From positions 930,001 to 994,000 of the forward strand of contig NZ_LZZS01000004.1 of NCBI RefSeq assembly GCF_014170335.1: 64,000 bases of DNA. Direction: 5' to 3'. The position numbers were made by a program, and so were the translations under genes. The notes beneath the pieces were generated by a model that worked only from the letters and a program-made list of their open reading frames with translations, had not been told where the DNA came from and did no database searches. This DNA is from Achromobacter sp. UMC46. GTDB lineage: Bacteria; Pseudomonadota; Gammaproteobacteria; Burkholderiales; Burkholderiaceae_B. The number at the start of each line of letters is the position of its first letter. Positions within the stretch are counted from its first letter, which is position 1. Shown piece by piece: positions 63,167 to 64,000 of the stretch.

Positions 63167-63523
63167 TCAGCCGCCGGCGCGCTTGACGCGGTGGCCGCTT
63201 TTCGTGAGGGCGTCGATGATGCGGTCGCAGTGCTCTCCCTGCACTTCGATCACCCCGTCCTTGACTGTTCCGCCCGACCCGCAAGCCGTGCGCAGCTGCT
63301 TGCCCAGCACGCCCAGCGCAACCGGATCCATCGCCAGCCCGCGGACCACGGTCACGCTCTTGCCGCCGCGGCCCTTGGTTTCGCGCGATACGCGGGCCAC
63401 GCCGTCGCCCGCAGGCACGGCGGCGGCCTTGCATTGGCATTGAACAAGCGCTTGCCGGCAAACGGGGCACATGCGGCCGCTTTCGGTGGAATAGACGAGG
63501 CCGCCCGTCGCGTTGCGTTTCAT
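63167..63523 (-). CDS. yciH: SUI1/eIF1-family protein YciH
   Basis: 118 residues. An N-terminal cysteine cluster (CPVCRQALVQCQC, 19-31) resembles a small zinc site. The SUI1 core follows (GRGGKSVTVVRGL, KQLRTACGSGGTVKDGVIEVQGEH). Bacterial SUI1 proteins bind the ribosome and may proof start-codon selection. Start overlaps the hslR stop in ATGA. Confidence 0.9.
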   Translation of the reverse strand: MKRNATGGLVYSTESGRMCPVCRQALVQCQCKAAAVPAGDGVARVSRETKGRGGKSVTVVRGLAMDPVALGVLGKQLRTACGSGGTVKDGVIEVQGEHCDRIIDALTKSGHRVKRAGG

Positions 63524-63903
63524 GATTTTCCTCGCATCTGGTCGATCAGCCGTCGGTCGCGCTTGGTCGGACGGCCGGTCTCGATCCCCAGTGCGGGTTC
63601 CGGCGCCAGGCGCCGCATTTCGGCCGCGCGCGTGCGGGCCGCGATGCTCTCGGGTGTTTCGTCGTACAACAGGCGCGCGGCCGGCGCCGGGCCGCGCACG
63701 CCGCTCACCGCTACCACGCGCACGTGCAGCGCCGGATCTTCTTTGCGGATGGTGATCAGATCGCCGGGGGCGACTTCGCGCGACGGTTTGGCGGGCTGGT
63801 CGTTCACGGATACCCGGCCTTTGCCGATTTCCTGCACCGCCAAGCTGCGCGTCTTGTAGAAGCGGGCGGCCCAAAGCCACTTGTCGAGTCGAATCTTGTC
63901 CAT
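63520..63903 (-). CDS. hslR: Ribosome-associated heat-shock protein Hsp15 (S4 domain)
   Basis: 127 residues. MDKIRLDKWLWAARFYKTRSLAVQEIGKGRVSVND is the S4 RNA-binding start of Hsp15, which rescues stalled 50S subunits carrying nascent chains. ATG 63903 begins this directly; ten more codons upstream are in frame. Coupled to yciH by a 4-base overlap. Confidence 0.92.
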   Translation of the reverse strand: MDKIRLDKWLWAARFYKTRSLAVQEIGKGRVSVNDQPAKPSREVAPGDLITIRKEDPALHVRVVAVSGVRGPAPAARLLYDETPESIAARTRAAEMRRLAPEPALGIETGRPTKRDRRLIDQMRGKS

Positions 63904-63981
63904 CTTGCCTGTCCGTGCGGAAATCTGCTTCAAGCCATGATGATAGCCGCGCCAGCCGCGCCGGACGGGCGGCGCCGGGCG

Positions 63982-64000
63982 AAAAAAAAGCGGCGCCCTT
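63982..64000. terminator. Probable half of a bidirectional terminator at the window edge
   Basis: Eight A residues (63982-63989) are followed by GCGGCGCCCTT, the expected left arm of an A-stem-loop-stem-T terminator. The other arm would lie beyond the window, so this is unconfirmed. Confidence 0.3.

Overview
The window is about 67% GC chromosomal DNA of a beta-proteobacterium, most probably Alcaligenaceae (Achromobacter/Bordetella type). Grounds for this are two orphan Bug-family (TctC-like) periplasmic receptors sitting beside catabolic enzymes without TctA/TctB partners, a complete cbb3 oxidase locus with FNR/ANR boxes, many divergent regulator/transport cassettes, and GC-rich third positions that fill the antisense strand with long spurious ORFs. 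The assignment is inferred from gene content only. No rRNA, tRNA, CRISPR array, IS element or prophage was seen. No gene-free stretch exceeds 300 bases.

Layout. 1-3296: edge of a divergent gene, then Bug receptor, CitE/HpcH-type lyase and CaiB-type CoA transferase. 3307-8014: biotin locus, with bioF and an apparent single-chain BioH-BioC-BioD protein on the minus strand and bioA divergent; bioB is absent. 8040-14849: microaerobic respiration block: a catalytic-domain-less CcoI-like membrane protein, ccoS, ccoNOQP, ccoG, a short FixH and a small membrane protein, with two perfect TTGAT-N4-ATCAA boxes. 14907-15248: phnA/yjdM. 15338-20544: LysR regulator divergent from a sugar-acid cassette (Bug receptor, PdxA-like dehydrogenase, L-rhamnonate dehydratase, divergent DapA-superfamily enzyme). 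20640-32065: mixed housekeeping and stress genes (ABC-2 exporter, GST, DUF4168, TauE, two AraC-type regulators, FAD monooxygenase, TrhA, a 59-residue membrane protein, PHB-depolymerase-type esterase, DUF1993, VOC, DUF1428).

32215-38992: a catabolic unit of M20 deacylase, hydroxylysine-kinase-like APH kinase and class-III PLP phospho-lyase-like enzyme, then a convergent MocR regulator with a divergent MHS-type transporter. Both promoter regions carry the same TGGCTAT motif. 39158-39757: Phd/YefM antitoxin with a frameshifted RelE/ParE toxin in a locally AT-richer patch. 39934-41392: DadA-like oxidase under a tandem glycine riboswitch. 41495-42679: class C beta-lactamase. 42676-54521: two NAD-dependent dehydrogenases (3-hydroxyacyl-CoA type and opine type), an AraC regulator, MFS carrier, carbamoylase-type amidohydrolase and a five-gene peptide ABC importer, plausibly for an N-substituted amino acid or peptide-like nutrient. 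54628-63903: lipoprotein, CopD-like protein, metQNI methionine importer, Cys/Met PLP lyase, PPK2 polyphosphate kinase, DOPA-dioxygenase-like protein, SUI1/YciH and Hsp15.

The points most worth following are the BioH-BioC-BioD fusion, the ATPase-less CcoI relic with a predicted leaderless FNR promoter, the kinase/phospho-lyase operon with its shared operator motif, the glycine riboswitch on dadA, and the broken toxin beside an intact antitoxin.
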